Shown: positions 1-10,987 of the stretch, piece by piece
How positions within the stretch are numbered: the first letter of the stretch is position 1
How the letters are laid out: the number at the start of each line of letters is the position of its first letter
Source: Imbricaverruca yamaguchii
Lineage: Eukaryota > Arthropoda > Thecostraca > Neoverrucidae
Assembly: GCA_034440575.1 (NCBI GenBank)
Contig: JAOTOL010001634.1
Location: 1,934,501-1,998,500, forward strand
Direction of reading: 5' to 3'
DNA length: 64,000 nucleotides
Made by a program: the position numbers and the translations under genes
Notes under the pieces: generated by a model
What the model saw: only the letters and a program-made list of their open reading frames with translations
The model's database searches: none
What the model was told of the DNA's origin: nothing

Positions 1-2334
1 TGGGCCAGGTGGTGGCCGGCCGCCTTCCCTCACGGTGATAACCTGCCGATGGTAGTAACCCTGCTGTCCGTCCTCAGTGGCGGTAACGTGCTGGTGGTGG
101 ATCTGGGCCGGCTGGTGGCCGCCCGCCTTCCCCACGGTGATAACCTGCCCTGGTGGTAACCCTGTTGTCCGTCCTAGTGGCGGTAACGTGCTGGTGGTGG
201 ATCTGGGCCAGGTGGTGGCCGGCCCGCCTTCCCCTCACGGTGATGACCTGTTGGTGGTAATCCTGCTGTCCGTCCTCAGTGGCGGTAACGTGCTGGTGGT
301 GGATCTGGGCCGGTGGTGGCCGGCCCGCCTTCCCTCACGGTGATGACCTGTTGGTGGTAATCCTGCTGTCCGTCCTCAGTGGCGGTAACGTGCTGGTGGT
401 GGATCTGGGCGGTGTGGCCGGCCGCCTTCGGTGATGACCTGTTGGTGGTAACCCTGCTGTCCGTTCAGTGGCGGTAACGTGCTGGTGGTGGATCTGGGCC
501 GGTGGTGGCCGGCGCCTTTTTCTCTTGTCCTTCGTTGTGGGGTAACGTGCTGGTGGTGGATCTGGGCCGGCTGGTGGCCGGCCGCCTCCCTCACGGTGAT
601 GGCCTGTTGGTGGTAACCCTGCTGTCCGTCCTCAGTGGCGGTAACGTGCTGGTGGTGGATCTGGGCCAGGTGGTGGCCGGCCCGCCTTCCCTCACGGTGA
701 TGACCTGTTGGTGGTAACCCTGCTGTCCGTCCTCAGTGGCGGTAACGTGCTGGTGGTGGATCTGGGCCAGGTGGTGGCCGGCCCGCCTTCCCCTCACGGT
801 GATAACCTGTCCCTGGTGGTAATCCTGCTGTCCGTCCTCAGTGGCGGTAACGTGCTGGTGGTGGATCTGGGCCAGGTGGTGGCCGGCCCACCTTCCCCTC
901 ACGGTGATAACCTGTCCCTGGTGGTAACACTGCTGTCCGTCCTCAGTGGCGGTAACGTGCTGGTGGTGGATCTGGGCCGGCTGGTGGCCGGCCCGCCTTC
1001 CCTCACGGTGATGACCTGTTGGTGGTAACCCTGCTGTCCGTCCTCAGTGGCGGTAACGTGCTGGTGGTGGATCTGGGCCGGCTGGTGGCCGGCCCGCCTT
1101 CCCTCACGGTGATAACCTGCCCCTGGTGGTAACCCTGTTTTCCGTCCTCAGTGGCGGTAACGTGCTGGTGGTGGATCTGGGCCAGGTGGTGGCCGGCCCG
1201 CCTTCCCTCACGGTGATAACCTGCCCTGGTGGTAACACTGCTGTCCGTCCTCAGTGGCGGTAACGGCTGGTGGTGGATCTGGGCCGGCTGGTGGCCGGCC
1301 CGCCTTCCCTCACGGTGATAACCTCCCTGGTGGTAACCCTGCTGTCCGTCCTCAGTGGCGGTAACGTGCTGGTGGTGGATCTGGGCCAGGTGGTGGCCGG
1401 CCCGCCTTCCCTCACGGTGATGACCTGTTGGTGGTAACCCTGCTGTCCGTCCTCAGTGGCGGTAACGTGCTGGTGGTGGATCTGGGCCGGCTGGTGGCCG
1501 GCCCGCCTTCCCTCACGGTGATAACCTGCCGCTGGTGGTAACCTGCTGTCCGTCCTCAGTGGCGGTAACGTGCTGGTGGTGGATCTGGGCCGGCTGGTGG
1601 CCGGCCTGCCTTCCCCTCACGGTGATAACCTGCCCCTGGTGGTAACCCTGCTGTCCGTCCTCAGTGGCGGTAACGTGCTGGTGGTGGATCTGGGCCGGCT
1701 GGTGGCCGGCCCGCCTTCCCCTCACGGTGATAACCTGCCCCTGGTGGTAACCCTGCTGTCCGTCCTCAGTGGCGGTAACGTGCTGGTGGTGGATCTGGGC
1801 CGGCTGGTGGCCGGCCCGCCTTCCCCTCACGGTGATAACCTGCCCCTGGTGGTAACCCTGCTGTCCGTCCTCAGTGGCGGTAACGTGCTGGTGGTGGATC
1901 TGGGCCAGGTGGTGGCCGGCCCGCCTTCCCCTCACGGTGATGACCTGTTGGTGGTAACCCTGCTGTCCGTCCTCAGTGGCGGTAACGTGCTGGTGGTGGA
2001 TCTGGGCCGGCTGGTGGCCGGCCCGCCTTCCCCTCACGGTGATAACCTGCCGCTGGTGGTAACCCTGCTGTCCGTCCTCAGTGGCGGTAACGTGCTGGTG
2101 GTGGATCTGGGCCGGCTGGTGGCCGGCCCGCCTTCCCCTCACGGTGATGACCTGTTGGTGGTAACCCTGCTGTCCGTCCTCAGTGGCGGTAACGTGCTGG
2201 TGGTGGATCTGGGCCGGCTGGTGGCCGGCCCGCCTTCCCCTCACGGTGATAACCTGCCCCTGGTGGTAACCCTGCTGTCCGTCCTCAGTGGCGGTAACGT
2301 GCTGGTGGTGGATCTGGGCCGACTGGTGGTCAGC
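1..2334 (+). repeat. Minisatellite carrying copies of the exon 1 acceptor and exon start
   Basis: About 22 tandem units precede the real exon; the array enters from the left edge. The unit begins TGGCGGTAACGTGCTGG and ends ctgtccgtcctcag. Starts of the exon-homologous block are at about 79, 179, 281, 381, 470, 538, 637, 738, 843, 948, 1049, 1153, 1256, 1357, 1458, 1561, 1666, 1771, 1876, 1978, 2083, 2185 and the genuine 2290. The period is 101-105 bp in most of the array and only 102 or 105 in the last seven intervals, so one frame is open from 1570 into exon 1 with a 34-35 residue repeat. Roughly 40 bases of each unit copy exon 1; the remainder is intron-derived. Confidence 0.93.
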
Positions 2335-2461
2335 TCCGAGCTACAGCCGACACTGGAGCTGAGTGTCCTGGCGGACATGAGCCGTGCTGAGCTGGAGGAA
2401 GCCGTGTACGATCGCTACCACTTCCTGCTCACTGACCTGCAGGTGCTCTTCGCCGACTCTG
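2289..2461 (+). CDS. VPS13: VPS13 exon 1 of window
   Basis: The exon begins one base before a GGC codon, after the acceptor tgtccgtcctcag, and ends G|GTGGGTGG (phase 1). It encodes about 57 residues with NVLVVDLGRLVVSS, ELEEAVYDRYHFL and LTDLQVLFADSG, the VPS13 pattern of a conserved 'VVDLG' strand followed by 'YD.(F/Y)...L.D.QVL..DSG'. The start was chosen because the whole upstream minisatellite repeats this acceptor and the first ~40 exon bases, and only this last copy continues into VPS13-like protein. The reading frame stays open far upstream through the array (to 1570), so gene finders may over-extend this exon. Confidence 0.92.
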
Positions 2462-2736
2462 GTGGGTGGACTACACGGCCTTATCTGCTCCTAGCCCAAT
2501 AGCTTTTTCCTACGGCTCCTTTCATTTGAAAATCATGATGTTTGGGCAGAATTAGAAAACAAGCCAATCCTGGATTTTAGTCATCCAAAACTAGGATAAC
2601 TATGAAACTGTTCTACCCCTTCTCTTCTGGGTAATGGAATGATTCTCCGTGACAAGAAACTGACCCATGGTTCTTGCTGTTTCGTAGATAAATTCGAAGT
2701 CCTGTGGTTATTATTATCGGTTTTCATTCTTGCAAT

Positions 2737-2901
2737 CCGGGGGACGAGTGGTCTAGGGGTAAGTTGCTCGTCTCACAATCGAAGTATTGTGGGTTCGAGC
2801 CTCACCTATCGCTACTCTTCGCCCGCGACCAATCGGCGTGAGAGATTGGCATGGCTTCTACATGACTCAACGGTCAATGTGTCGTAAAACCAATAACCAA
2901 C
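2737..2901 (+). mobile_element. tRNA-derived SINE, family 1, copy 1
   Basis: The head resembles a tRNA with A box (GTCTAGGGGTAAGTTGC) and B box (GGGTTCGAGCC). It is followed by the family domain CGACCAATCGGCGTGAGAGA...GTCGTAAAACCAATAACC. A 12-bp target duplication, CATTCTTGCAAT, is at 2725-2736 and 2902-2913. The inserted copy is almost full length. Confidence 0.9.
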
Positions 2902-2913
2902 CATTCTTGCAAT

Positions 2914-3867
2914 GAATAACATGCTGGGGTGGAAACGAGGAGTTTGCATCATGCTAATATTATCATTATAATTGCATGGGCTGCATTGTTCTTCAATTAA
3001 AAATCAAAATTAGTTAACTCTATGTCTACAATGCAAAAACGAAGTTTCTTAGCACTGAAAATTGCCCTCTCCGAATTAAAAGGCCTTAAGCTTGCTCTTT
3101 ATACCCAGAGATTCGAAGTATCAGTAAAGTCCGGTTTCGATTGGTATCCTGGTGATCAGTGAAGCCCACTTCGCATATAAACGTCTTGATTTCTAGCCCT
3201 TTTAGCTGCGGATTTTCTCACCCACGGGCCAAGCAGTGACGTGACGATCCTAGAAACTATGAAGTTCGTGGGCCATCAGATAACCGAATGAATTAATGCG
3301 TCTGTCCCCGCGCCCTCAACCCGAAAGGCCTTAGTGCCCATTTCCTCTACCGGTCGCGCACGTGCCTCATTCGGAATTGGTTTACCCTCATCAAACCTCT
3401 ACCGGATGAGAAAAATATAATCTGTCCCTTCGGCGGTTGAGGAAACGCAAACTCGGAATACGACAAATGTGCCGCAACAGTGGCGCTCAGCATGAAAACG
3501 TTTAACCTGACTTAGGCCAGGAGCACAGTCATTGGGTCATATATTTCATACTTTATTTATTTTATATATTTTTTGTGAAAGAATTTGAAGAGGCATGGGA
3601 TAGGTGATGGGTATGAACAGTCACCCATGTTTTGTGTCAGCAGCTACACTACATTGTCTCCAGTGCATTCGGAGCATCCAATTCGTAACCGGTAATCGGA
3701 GCTGGGCGTCTTAAATTTGATGGGTACATTGTAGGTTCAATCTAGAGCTTGTTGTTGCAATCTAAGCAGAGCTTGTTGCGTGAACCCTGGCCCCACCACC
3801 CGATCCATGAACTCCAGTTCAACGGCAGAATTTAGATCGAAAGTTTAACGTGCCGCCAATGCACCAA
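2914..3867. other. Intron sequence, nothing recognised
   Basis: Part of VPS13 intron 1. Mixed composition, with no long open frame, tandem repeat or splice-supported exon seen. Confidence 0.5.
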
Positions 3868-4034
3868 CACGGCCGCCCGGTAGCTCGTCCCCGGCCTTGT
3901 CGGGCCAGCTGCCAACTGATACTCCCGGCCGGGGGCTAAATGCGAGCGCACGAAGCGTCTCGAACCCTGTGTTGCCAGAACAGGGGAGATCAGTGCAGGC
4001 CAGCGCTCTAACGAACTGAGCTACCGGGGCGGCA
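3868..4034 (-). mobile_element. tRNA-derived SINE-like repeat, family 3
   Basis: On the minus strand it begins CGCCCCGGTAGCTCAGTTCG with TTAGAGCGCTGG (A box) and, after an extended arm, GGTTCGAGACGC (B box). It then runs into a GC-rich tail ending GAGCTACCGGGCGG. The long insertion between the boxes and the lack of a cloverleaf 3' half argue for a SINE rather than a tRNA gene. No clear target duplication. Confidence 0.55.
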
Positions 4035-4912
4035 TATGGAACAACACCCTTGCTCAAACATATAAAACGGGTTCCTCCGTAGAAATACGATAACACCGCT
4101 AAATGCGCCGCACTACTCAAATGCCCTTCACTCTGAAAAGGTATTTCGCCCCAAGGAAAAGATTTCAGAGTAAAGAAAACTTTTAGTCTGCATATTGAAT
4201 GGCATTCAGTATGCTCCAGTGCAGCCCCCTTCCCCCGCTCAACTAATATTGTCAGCGTCGAGGGACTTCCGCAGCAGCACGCCTGCGAGGAAATGGCTCG
4301 CCTCCAGACGAGTGGCTGCCTCCCTCACCCTTGAAAACGCACGGATCTGCCCCTAGAATAAACACTATTTGAGCTCGTGAAGCAACTCAAGCCATCGCCA
4401 CAAAACTGTGCGTCTGCTTCCCGGTCGGTGCCGGAATAAAAACATAGCTTGCAACATGTCATTCATCCTATAATAGCTGCTGCACAATAGGGTCCATTGG
4501 ACTCTCATGACAGAAAGTAGATACATTAATAAACAAAAATGTCGGCAATACTACGCGCAAGATAGGAGCAAGCAATGTAAAATTCCACCGCATTGCATAT
4601 TTGTACCAAATAGCACTATAACCATACCACCGCCAACAGCTGATTGAAGGACAAAACTCGACCGGTCGTCTCCGTGCCTCGACCTGCAAGACCTCCACTG
4701 GCCAAAGCTTAACTTATTCCAGTGGAGGGCCCTGGAACAGACCCAACGTTGAGCATCCAGTATCGTGATGTTGGATAGATATGAGCTACGAGTGACAACA
4801 TCAGCTGGATGTTTTTCCATTTTATCTTGCATGCGCGACATCACTGTAACTGCGAGCCAAATTGCGTTTTGCATTGTCGAACCACATGTCAAAATAACCA
4901 CCGTTGCAATGA

Positions 4913-4948
4913 CTGGCGATCCAGGGGAGTCCTCTCCTGGATCGCCAG
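4913..4948. other. Perfect 13-bp hairpin downstream of the EGF exon
   Basis: CTGGCGATCCAGG (4913-4925) pairs with CCTGGATCGCCAG (4936-4948) across a 10-base loop. It lies about 110 bases past the stop codon of the minus-strand EGF-domain exon, so it could sit in that transcript's 3' UTR; alternatively it is a repeat relic. The rest of 4035-5054 shows nothing else. Confidence 0.6.
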
Positions 4949-5054
4949 CCGTCGGTGGTGACGCACCTCGGCTATCCACTCTAGTATTCAGCAACACCAC
5001 GGTACATAATAACCACTCCAAGTCTGTCGAGCTTGTCGGCGCCGAACCGCGAAG

Positions 5055-5696
5055 CTAGCTATGCATGCTGCGCCTCATACAGAACCTGCCCGCCCAGCCC
5101 TCGAGACACAGGCAGCGGAACTGTGTGAGTCCTCGTGGCCGGCACGTGCCGCCGTTCCGACAGGAGTGAGTCCGCTGGCAGATGGGACTGACGCCGCCTG
5201 CGCCGACCAGGCCGCGCTTAGCCCGTTCCGGCCCAGCGTCGACCAGGTGCGTCTCCAGCAGCAGGGACACCACGCCGTCGTCGATGATGGCGCGCTTCCT
5301 GCGCAACATCGGATGGCCGGCGGCCAGTGGGTGTGCTCTGACGGCTGGGTCTGGCTGGGTTCCGCCGCCGTCGCCGCCGGTGTTGGTGCCTGGGCCTGGC
5401 TGGGTTGCGCCGCCGTCGCCGCCGGTGGCCTGGCCGTTGGGTTCGCCGCCGTCGCCGCCGGTGTTGGTGCCTGGGCCTGGCTGGGTTGCGCCGCCGTCGC
5501 CGCCGGTGTTGGTGCCTGGGCCTGGCTGGGTTGCGCCGCCGTCGCCGCCGGTGTTGGTGCCTGGGCCTGGCTGGGTTCCGCCGCCGTCGCCGCCGGTGTT
5601 GGTGCCTGGGCCTGGCTGGGTTGCGCCGCCGTCGCCGACGGTGTTGGTGGCTAGGCCAGTCTGAGCTTGCTCCTTGACATTACCGGAGTCTGTCAT
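5055..5696 (-). CDS. EGF-domain protein with 15-residue repeats, probable terminal exon nested in VPS13 intron 1
   Basis: A 213-codon minus-strand reading frame. Residues about 20-113 are six to seven copies of a 15-residue repeat of the form GGDGGATQPGPGTNT (45-bp DNA period, one copy altered to EPNGQAT). A basic site RRKR follows at about 132-135 and a KR at about 160. One EGF module lies at about 173-206, with six cysteines in the order C-x5-C-x5-C-x9-C-x-C-x8-C and the signatures NGGTC and EGWAGRFC. The frame ends seven residues later, with no transmembrane segment. This suggests a secreted precursor cleaved at dibasic sites. No signal peptide is seen, and the frame is open upstream of the ATG to about 5735, where an acceptor-like cggttaccccgccag occurs. 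This is therefore probably the 3' exon of a longer minus-strand gene. Function and family are unknown; the plus-strand frames over the repeat are shadows. Confidence 0.6.
   Translation of the reverse strand: MTDSGNVKEQAQTGLATNTVGDGGATQPGPGTNTGGDGGGTQPGPGTNTGGDGGATQPGPGTNTGGDGGATQPGPGTNTGGDGGEPNGQATGGDGGATQPGPGTNTGGDGGGTQPDPAVRAHPLAAGHPMLRRKRAIIDDGVVSLLLETHLVDAGPERAKRGLVGAGGVSPICQRTHSCRNGGTCRPRGLTQFRCLCLEGWAGRFCMRRSMHS
5345..5655. repeat. 45-bp coding minisatellite
   Basis: Six to seven 45-bp units, GC-rich, with cores such as GTTGGTGCCTGGGCCTGGCT on the plus strand. The period is a multiple of three and encodes the 15-residue repeat of the minus-strand EGF-domain exon. Confidence 0.85.
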
Positions 5697-5736
5697 GCTG
5701 ACTGCCTGGGTGACACTGGCGGGGTAACCGATGTGA

Positions 5737-7366
5737 AATTCTTACACAGTTTACATAGTTTACGGATGACATTGGTAACGTAAGCTCACATTTTGGATAA
5801 AGGACGCGGTCCTCAACACTTACCCTGCCATCATCAAGCACAGCATCCACGCCGTGTATTGCACACAGAGCGCCAAGTCGGTTTCGACGCGAGTCGTTTT
5901 GGCAGCCCTGGTCATCAGAAGATTTATGTCCGTTTCCTGTGTCTTTGCGAGCTTGTGTTCGCCGCGCTCAGCTAAATGGTGCAACATTTTGCTTCTCGGC
6001 TGATTGTTTGCTTCACCTGTGAATGATTGTGGTTAATGACATTCTTCTTCTTTGGCTTAAGGCAATGTTGGCAACAAGCAAGGTTGTGCATTTGTCGTTG
6101 GACAAGTTCCGAGCAGACGGGTCTCGTCATTTGGCGGCTTGTAAACGACGCAAGTCCGAGTGGATTGTATGTTTGTGAGATGCTACTACATTCGCGTTTT
6201 GAACTCTAGGCATTGAAAGGCTTCTTATATCCAGCAGATGAAACGTGATGATCTATAATGAACCCGTTATATTTAAGCTGCCTGGAGTTCCCTAGTATTT
6301 ATTTCCAAGATATTTTGAATGATAGCGTGCGAAGCATATACCACGAAGATGAATCGCGATGTGTTTCTTCGGCAATGATTCGTTCATCTAGCATTCGGCG
6401 GTGGGAGAGTCCTTGGACTGGATGACCACCTGAGCTTACCCTTCGCTGACCCTGCCCTTGGTTAACCGAGAAAAGCAGAATGATGCACCAAAATCGCACC
6501 CAAGCAGAAGGTTACACTAAAACCGCGCTTAAGCAGAAGGCCATACCGAAATCGTACCTGAGCAGAAAGCTACATCCAAGCCGCGCGGAAACAAGCGGCT
6601 ACACCACAGCTGCTACTTTAATTTACCCAGCCAAAATATGCATCAATGAAACGTGCCTCTGTTGAAGGACATACCCCTAACCGCACAAGCCACGTAAGCA
6701 TTCTTGCCATTGATAAGGCTATGGTTGCATGACATTGATTTAACAATTCACAAAGTAAAGTTCATTCATTTGTAACTACTAGGTTCAGATATTGAGACCA
6801 AACATGATTGGCATTGTCGTTCATGACAGGCATGTCCAGGAGCTCCGCCACGTAATTTTGTTTGGGGTAATGGCAAATGCGATCCTGAAAATCTGCTTTA
6901 GACGCGCGTTACAAAAATACAGAAATACCATTAACTTATCGTGTTTGCATTGTCACCGATACGTTATTGCCATATGCGCGTCCGTCCTGCATCACAATTA
7001 TAACTGAAATTATATCACATTCAGCTCTTGACGTGTGCGCCACGTAACTTTGATTTACAAAACAATGCAATGCGTAGCTATTCAGAACACTCGTTACCAT
7101 TCCGTCCCGTCTTTGTTCGGGCTTTCCCGTCGCACCAACTGGGTATAGGTCCTATAGCAAATTTCTCACGCGGATTTGTAGCGGCGGCGAGGAGCGACAG
7201 GACGACACACAAACTTCGGTTGAGAGACCAGAGCTCTAATCCTACGCTAACCTTTGTCCTTCCCGTGTCGTTCTTCACTCGAGTAATTCCAACACAGGGT
7301 ACAATTCATGAAAAGGGGAGGACATGTCGCGGCACAACCTTGGCGAATATATCCGACGGGCTACAT
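5737..7366. other. Intron sequence with a short degenerate repeat
   Basis: Mostly featureless VPS13 intron 1 sequence. At 6490-6610 there are about four degenerate ~30-bp units built around AAGCAGAAGG/CTACA. No exon is supported. Confidence 0.5.
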
Positions 7367-7368
7367 TA

Positions 7369-7727
7369 GGGTGGAGTGATTTCCAAAATTTTTGGTGTTA
7401 AAGTCTTAAAACTTGCGTTTGGTTCTAAAAAGACGATCTGCAAAGTTTTAGAGCAATCTGAGGCCGGGAAGCCGCCGCGCCTCAGGGCTTTCTGAGGCCG
7501 AAATGACGTTTTTCTACCAACTTGCGGGATCAAGCCCGATTTCAGGAATTTAAATAATTAGATAGCAAATAAATATTTATTTCATTGCATTGTATAGTTT
7601 TTCATCCACCGTTGTGCTAATTTTCACTTCCCTAACTTGAAAATTGTGCCTGCCACGACGCAGAGTTCCGGAAGGTGTGCCGCCCGCAGCGCCACCACTC
7701 CCCTCTATCGGCAGAAGTATGAACTGC
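7369..7727 (+). repeat. Left terminal inverted repeat of the transposon
   Basis: Pairs with 11284-11651 in reverse complement. Conserved blocks include GTCTTAAAACTTGCGTTTGG, GACGATCTGCAAAGTTTTAG, GCCGGGAAGCCGCCGCGCC, ATTTTCACTTC and CTCTATCGG. Divergence is concentrated at about 7386-7398 and 7527-7545. Confidence 0.85.
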
Positions 7728-8495
7728 GACCATTCACCGTTCATTCCGCAATATAAGTATCTTTCTTGGTCAATTGGGGGGCAGGTAGGTGGCGGATTTG
7801 AGACAGTGCACAGTGTGCTGACTTCTTATGCGCACAGCGCTATTTTATTACGATTCCAGCGACTTCTATCGACAGCTACACACGATTGGAGCGTAGCCAC
7901 AGCCGGCTTTGGCATATTGTGGCCTGCCTTTCAGCCTCCAAGCTCACAATGTTTACCTGAGATACCCTGCTAGCATGTTTTCTTGGCTGCATGTGAATTG
8001 TTGCTGCAGATATTTGAACTTAATTAATTTACTTTGGCAGAAACACTGACAATCCCACACCTTACTGGGTGGGTACTCGGTTGCACGACTAACGCATACC
8101 GCTCAAATTTAGCAGTACTGGCGATGATTGTGTACTCCGACCATCGATTGCCCACCAACTGTTACATTTGCTCACCATCACCACCATGATCATGGGTAAA
8201 GAGTTGCTTTGTAAGTTACCCCACTGGCGGCCAATATATTGCGCGGCCACGGCCGGGGTGGCCGAGGCATATTCTCCAACCATGACCATGGTTGAAACCG
8301 AAAATAAGGATCTACGAGGGCGTGTGTCGCACGCGGAATTTCCAATGCAGTTATGCACCCTGAACTTCCTGGTATAGCAAAAAAAACTTTGTGATACATT
8401 TTTATCCTATGGCGAGGGATGAATTTTGAAACTTACCAGTTGCCTAACCAGTTTTTGCCTCTTTTCCAGACTAGTGAACCTATCAGATTTCGAGT

Positions 8496-9790
8496 ATGAA
8501 AGTAAAAAAGGTTAAGGGAAGTTCATTCCGATCGAAGACGGCTCGCTTTGCGTTGGGCCATCCCTGCGAACTGCCGAAGAACCAACTGCCACTTCAGATT
8601 CATGTATACAACTTCTACAGACTACAGTCTAACAGACTTCGGGCTGTCGACAACCATGCAGCGGGCGAAAGGCAAATCGCCACGAGCGTTGCCAAGGGCG
8701 TTGTATACCTTTGGGGGAAAGCAAGCGTCCCTGTTAAATCGTTTCAGTCGATTGTCCGGGGTGTCCTGGTGATTATGAAGAAAGGAAAGGATCTAACAAA
8801 GACCCCAATAAAGAAACGCGCTGGCGCAAGCAAAACGATTCCCCTCCATGAGCTGATTGACATCTGCGCGTGCAGTTGTCATTCGAGAAATGCCTGCAGC
8901 TGCCCCAGCGAGAACAAGGTTCCATACCGCGAGTGGAATTTCTTACAAGACCAGCGAGGTGAGAGGAAGCGAAGCATCGGCGGCATTGACATGAAGGCCT
9001 CCAATGCATTGGGGAGGAGGCGAAGAGATCAGAACCGTCTGCGGCCTGACCCGGCTTTCCTTCAGACGGACGCCAACGACTCGGATCCTGGTCCCTCGGG
9101 TCTGACCGAGCACAGCACGGGACACGAGCCCGAAAGCATGGACGAGGGAAGCAATGGTGACGATGCATATGACACAGGGAGTGTCCACGAACCAACACAG
9201 ACTAGGGCTCCGTACAATATGATGCCTCTGGAGAATTTCGCTAAGGAGTGTGACCGGTACATTGAGGTCACTGATAGGATTGCAGCGGCCCTTGGCACCG
9301 CTCTCTTGAAGGACCTTGGCCTCGTCACTGAGAACGACACGAGGCACGTCATCACACGAGATAAAGTGATAAGAGCCAGAAAAAGGGCACAGGAGAAAGA
9401 AAAACGAAAGCTAAAGGAGGGCATAGGCGGTAAGGTGCAGTGCATGGGATTCGATGGGAGACAGGATATCACAAAGATACGAGAGAAAACAAATGAGCAA
9501 GACGTACGGCTTACGGGAAAAGAGAAGCATCTGGTATTTGTGAGCGAGCCAGGTAGAACCTACATCGCTCACAGAACACTGACATCAGAAAATAGTGCAT
9601 CAATTGCTGGCAAGGCTTTAGAAGTCGTTCGGGAGTGCGACTCAGAAGAATCCCTGCAGGCAGTATTGGTCGATGGCACTGCCGTCAACACAGGCCGCGA
9701 AAACGGTGCACTCACGAGGATGGAGCGCCAGCTGGGCCGTAGCGTCCAGTGGCTCATCTGCCTTCTTCATGGCAACGTGCTCCCGATGAG
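8496..9790 (+). CDS. Transposase-like protein, N-terminal exon
   Basis: 431 codons from ATG at 8496 to a donor GATGAG|GTATGTG. A 3' splice-like tract, tgcctcttttccag, ends at 8469, so a 5' non-coding or short coding exon may lie upstream. Residues about 122-140 hold a Cys-rich DICACSC...CSCPSENKVP segment, a likely metal-binding element. A basic or coiled stretch with RKRAQEKEKRKLKEG follows at about 293-309. Residue 393 is the Asp of VLVDGTAVNTG, followed by ERQLGRSVQWLICLLHGNVL. These motifs are shared with a large, mostly uncharacterised protein family that I know from arthropod genomes; the flanking inverted repeats argue that the family is a transposase. The Asp of the DGT motif is a candidate catalytic residue (inference). 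Confidence 0.75.
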
Positions 9791-10048
9791 GTATGTGCCG
9801 CTTGTTTTTTTATATAATAAAACAAGAATTGACTGAAATACATCGCCACTATCCACCTGATCCTTACAAATTACATGACATACAATAATATACTGCGTCA
9901 TCTGCATACCTATCTAGAACCATGGCAATTTGTGAGTCCGTAGTACAATCCAAACACTTGCCATGCCATTTGCCCATTTAGACCCTGATAAATGTTAATC
10001 CAATTCCTTCCTTGTCCCAATCCCATTCTGTCCTGGGCTTTTTCGCAG

Positions 10049-10643
10049 GCATGTGTTCGTGGAGCTGGATGAAGGCCACGGTACCAGTGGGTCCAATTCC
10101 TTCAAGGGCCCGCTGGGACAAACTATAGCTGGTGACATTCACCGCCAGCCGGGGGTGGACTTCCGTCCCATACCATTCAACGCACCTGACATCGCGGAGC
10201 AGGTTGTCGCGGACCTGTCTGCTGACCAGCGCATCCTTCTCCGATACTGCCGAGCCGTCGCCACCGGCGTTGTCAGTGCTGAGCTGGCACGCACCAGGCC
10301 GGGTCCGCTTAACCACGCGCGGTGGCTAACTCTCGGCATCAGAGTGCTCGTACTGTACACGATAACTGCGTCGCCAACCCTGGCTCTGACAAAGATGACA
10401 GAGTTTGTCCAGCAGGTGTATGCCCCTATGTGGTTCGACATCAAGGCGCGCCCACTCTTCACACAAGGAGTCGTGCATCTCTTCAGAACGATGGGACTTA
10501 TTCAGACACAGACACCTGAAGTGCAGACAGTGGCGAAACGTTCAGTGCAACGAAACGCGTGGTTCGCCCACCCGAAGAACCTAATCGCGGCCATGGTTGT
10601 CGACGCTGAGAGGTCGATCCGGGAGAGGGGGGGGTCAAACTGA
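10049..10643 (+). CDS. Transposase-like protein, central exon
   Basis: Joins the N-terminal exon after a 258-bp intron (acceptor ggctttttcgcag), completing Arg to read LPMRHVFVELDEG. It contains SADQRILLRYCRAVATGVVS, PGPLNHARWLTLGIRVLVLY, QQVYAPMWFDIKARP and RNAWFAHPKNLIAAMVVDAE. The HARWL block resembles the Arg-Trp element of hAT-type RNase-H-fold transposases, but the family assignment is inference. The frame ends with RERGGSN-stop just after an 8-base G run (10627-10634), where the real frame is lost. Confidence 0.75.
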
Positions 10644-10645
10644 GC

Positions 10646-10981
10646 ATGAGTGCGCGGAGTAACTCGGGATCCCGGTGCCGACAGTTCATGGTGCCCCCAT
10701 TGAACTGGGAGGCGGCCACATACACCGACATGATTCAATGGGACCATGTCGAGGTGACCGAACCGCCAGTTACCGCTCACATGTCGAACGACGAGATTAT
10801 GTCAGCCGTCGACCAACCTCTCTCGCTACCGGCATTCCCATGCCACGCACAAAGTATCGAGCGATGCGTTACGGCGTCCACGCGTGTGTTCGGCGAGGAC
10901 AGGCGACACGGCATTATCGTATCGCGCCAGGCCAGTTGTGCCTCGAGACCGAAATCCGCCAAGAAAAGTGACTTCGTGTAG
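10646..10981 (+). pseudogene. Transposase-like protein, C-terminal segment in a shifted frame
   Basis: This continues the transposase in a different frame, after an indel in the G run at 10627-10634. It encodes RQFMVPPLNWEAATYTDMIQ, WDHVEVTEPPVT and LPAFPCHAQSIERCVTASTR, the conserved C-terminus of the same family, and then a stop. No splice sites explain the shift, so the copy is either inactivated or misread in the homopolymer. A (GA)n tract follows directly. Confidence 0.7.
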
Positions 10982-10987
10982 CGGTAA

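Noticed and set aside
1513..2244. 243-codon minus-strand open frame
   Set aside because: It is the antisense of the 102/105-bp minisatellite; triplet unit length keeps it open and it has no domain.
2741..2815. tRNA gene
   Set aside because: The A and B boxes belong to a SINE head: no full cloverleaf, the 3' SINE domain follows, and target duplications flank it. The same applies at 12430, 15928, 20773, 53635 and 55155.
5061..5677. Plus-strand frames over the 45-bp repeat
   Set aside because: Shadows of the minus-strand EGF-domain exon; only the minus frame contains the six-cysteine module.
7028..7369. 113-codon plus-strand frame ending at the transposon
   Set aside because: No family resemblance and it stops by chance at the transposon edge; not supported as a gene.
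8773..9472. Minus-strand frames of 134-141 codons
   Set aside because: Antisense shadows of the transposase exon.
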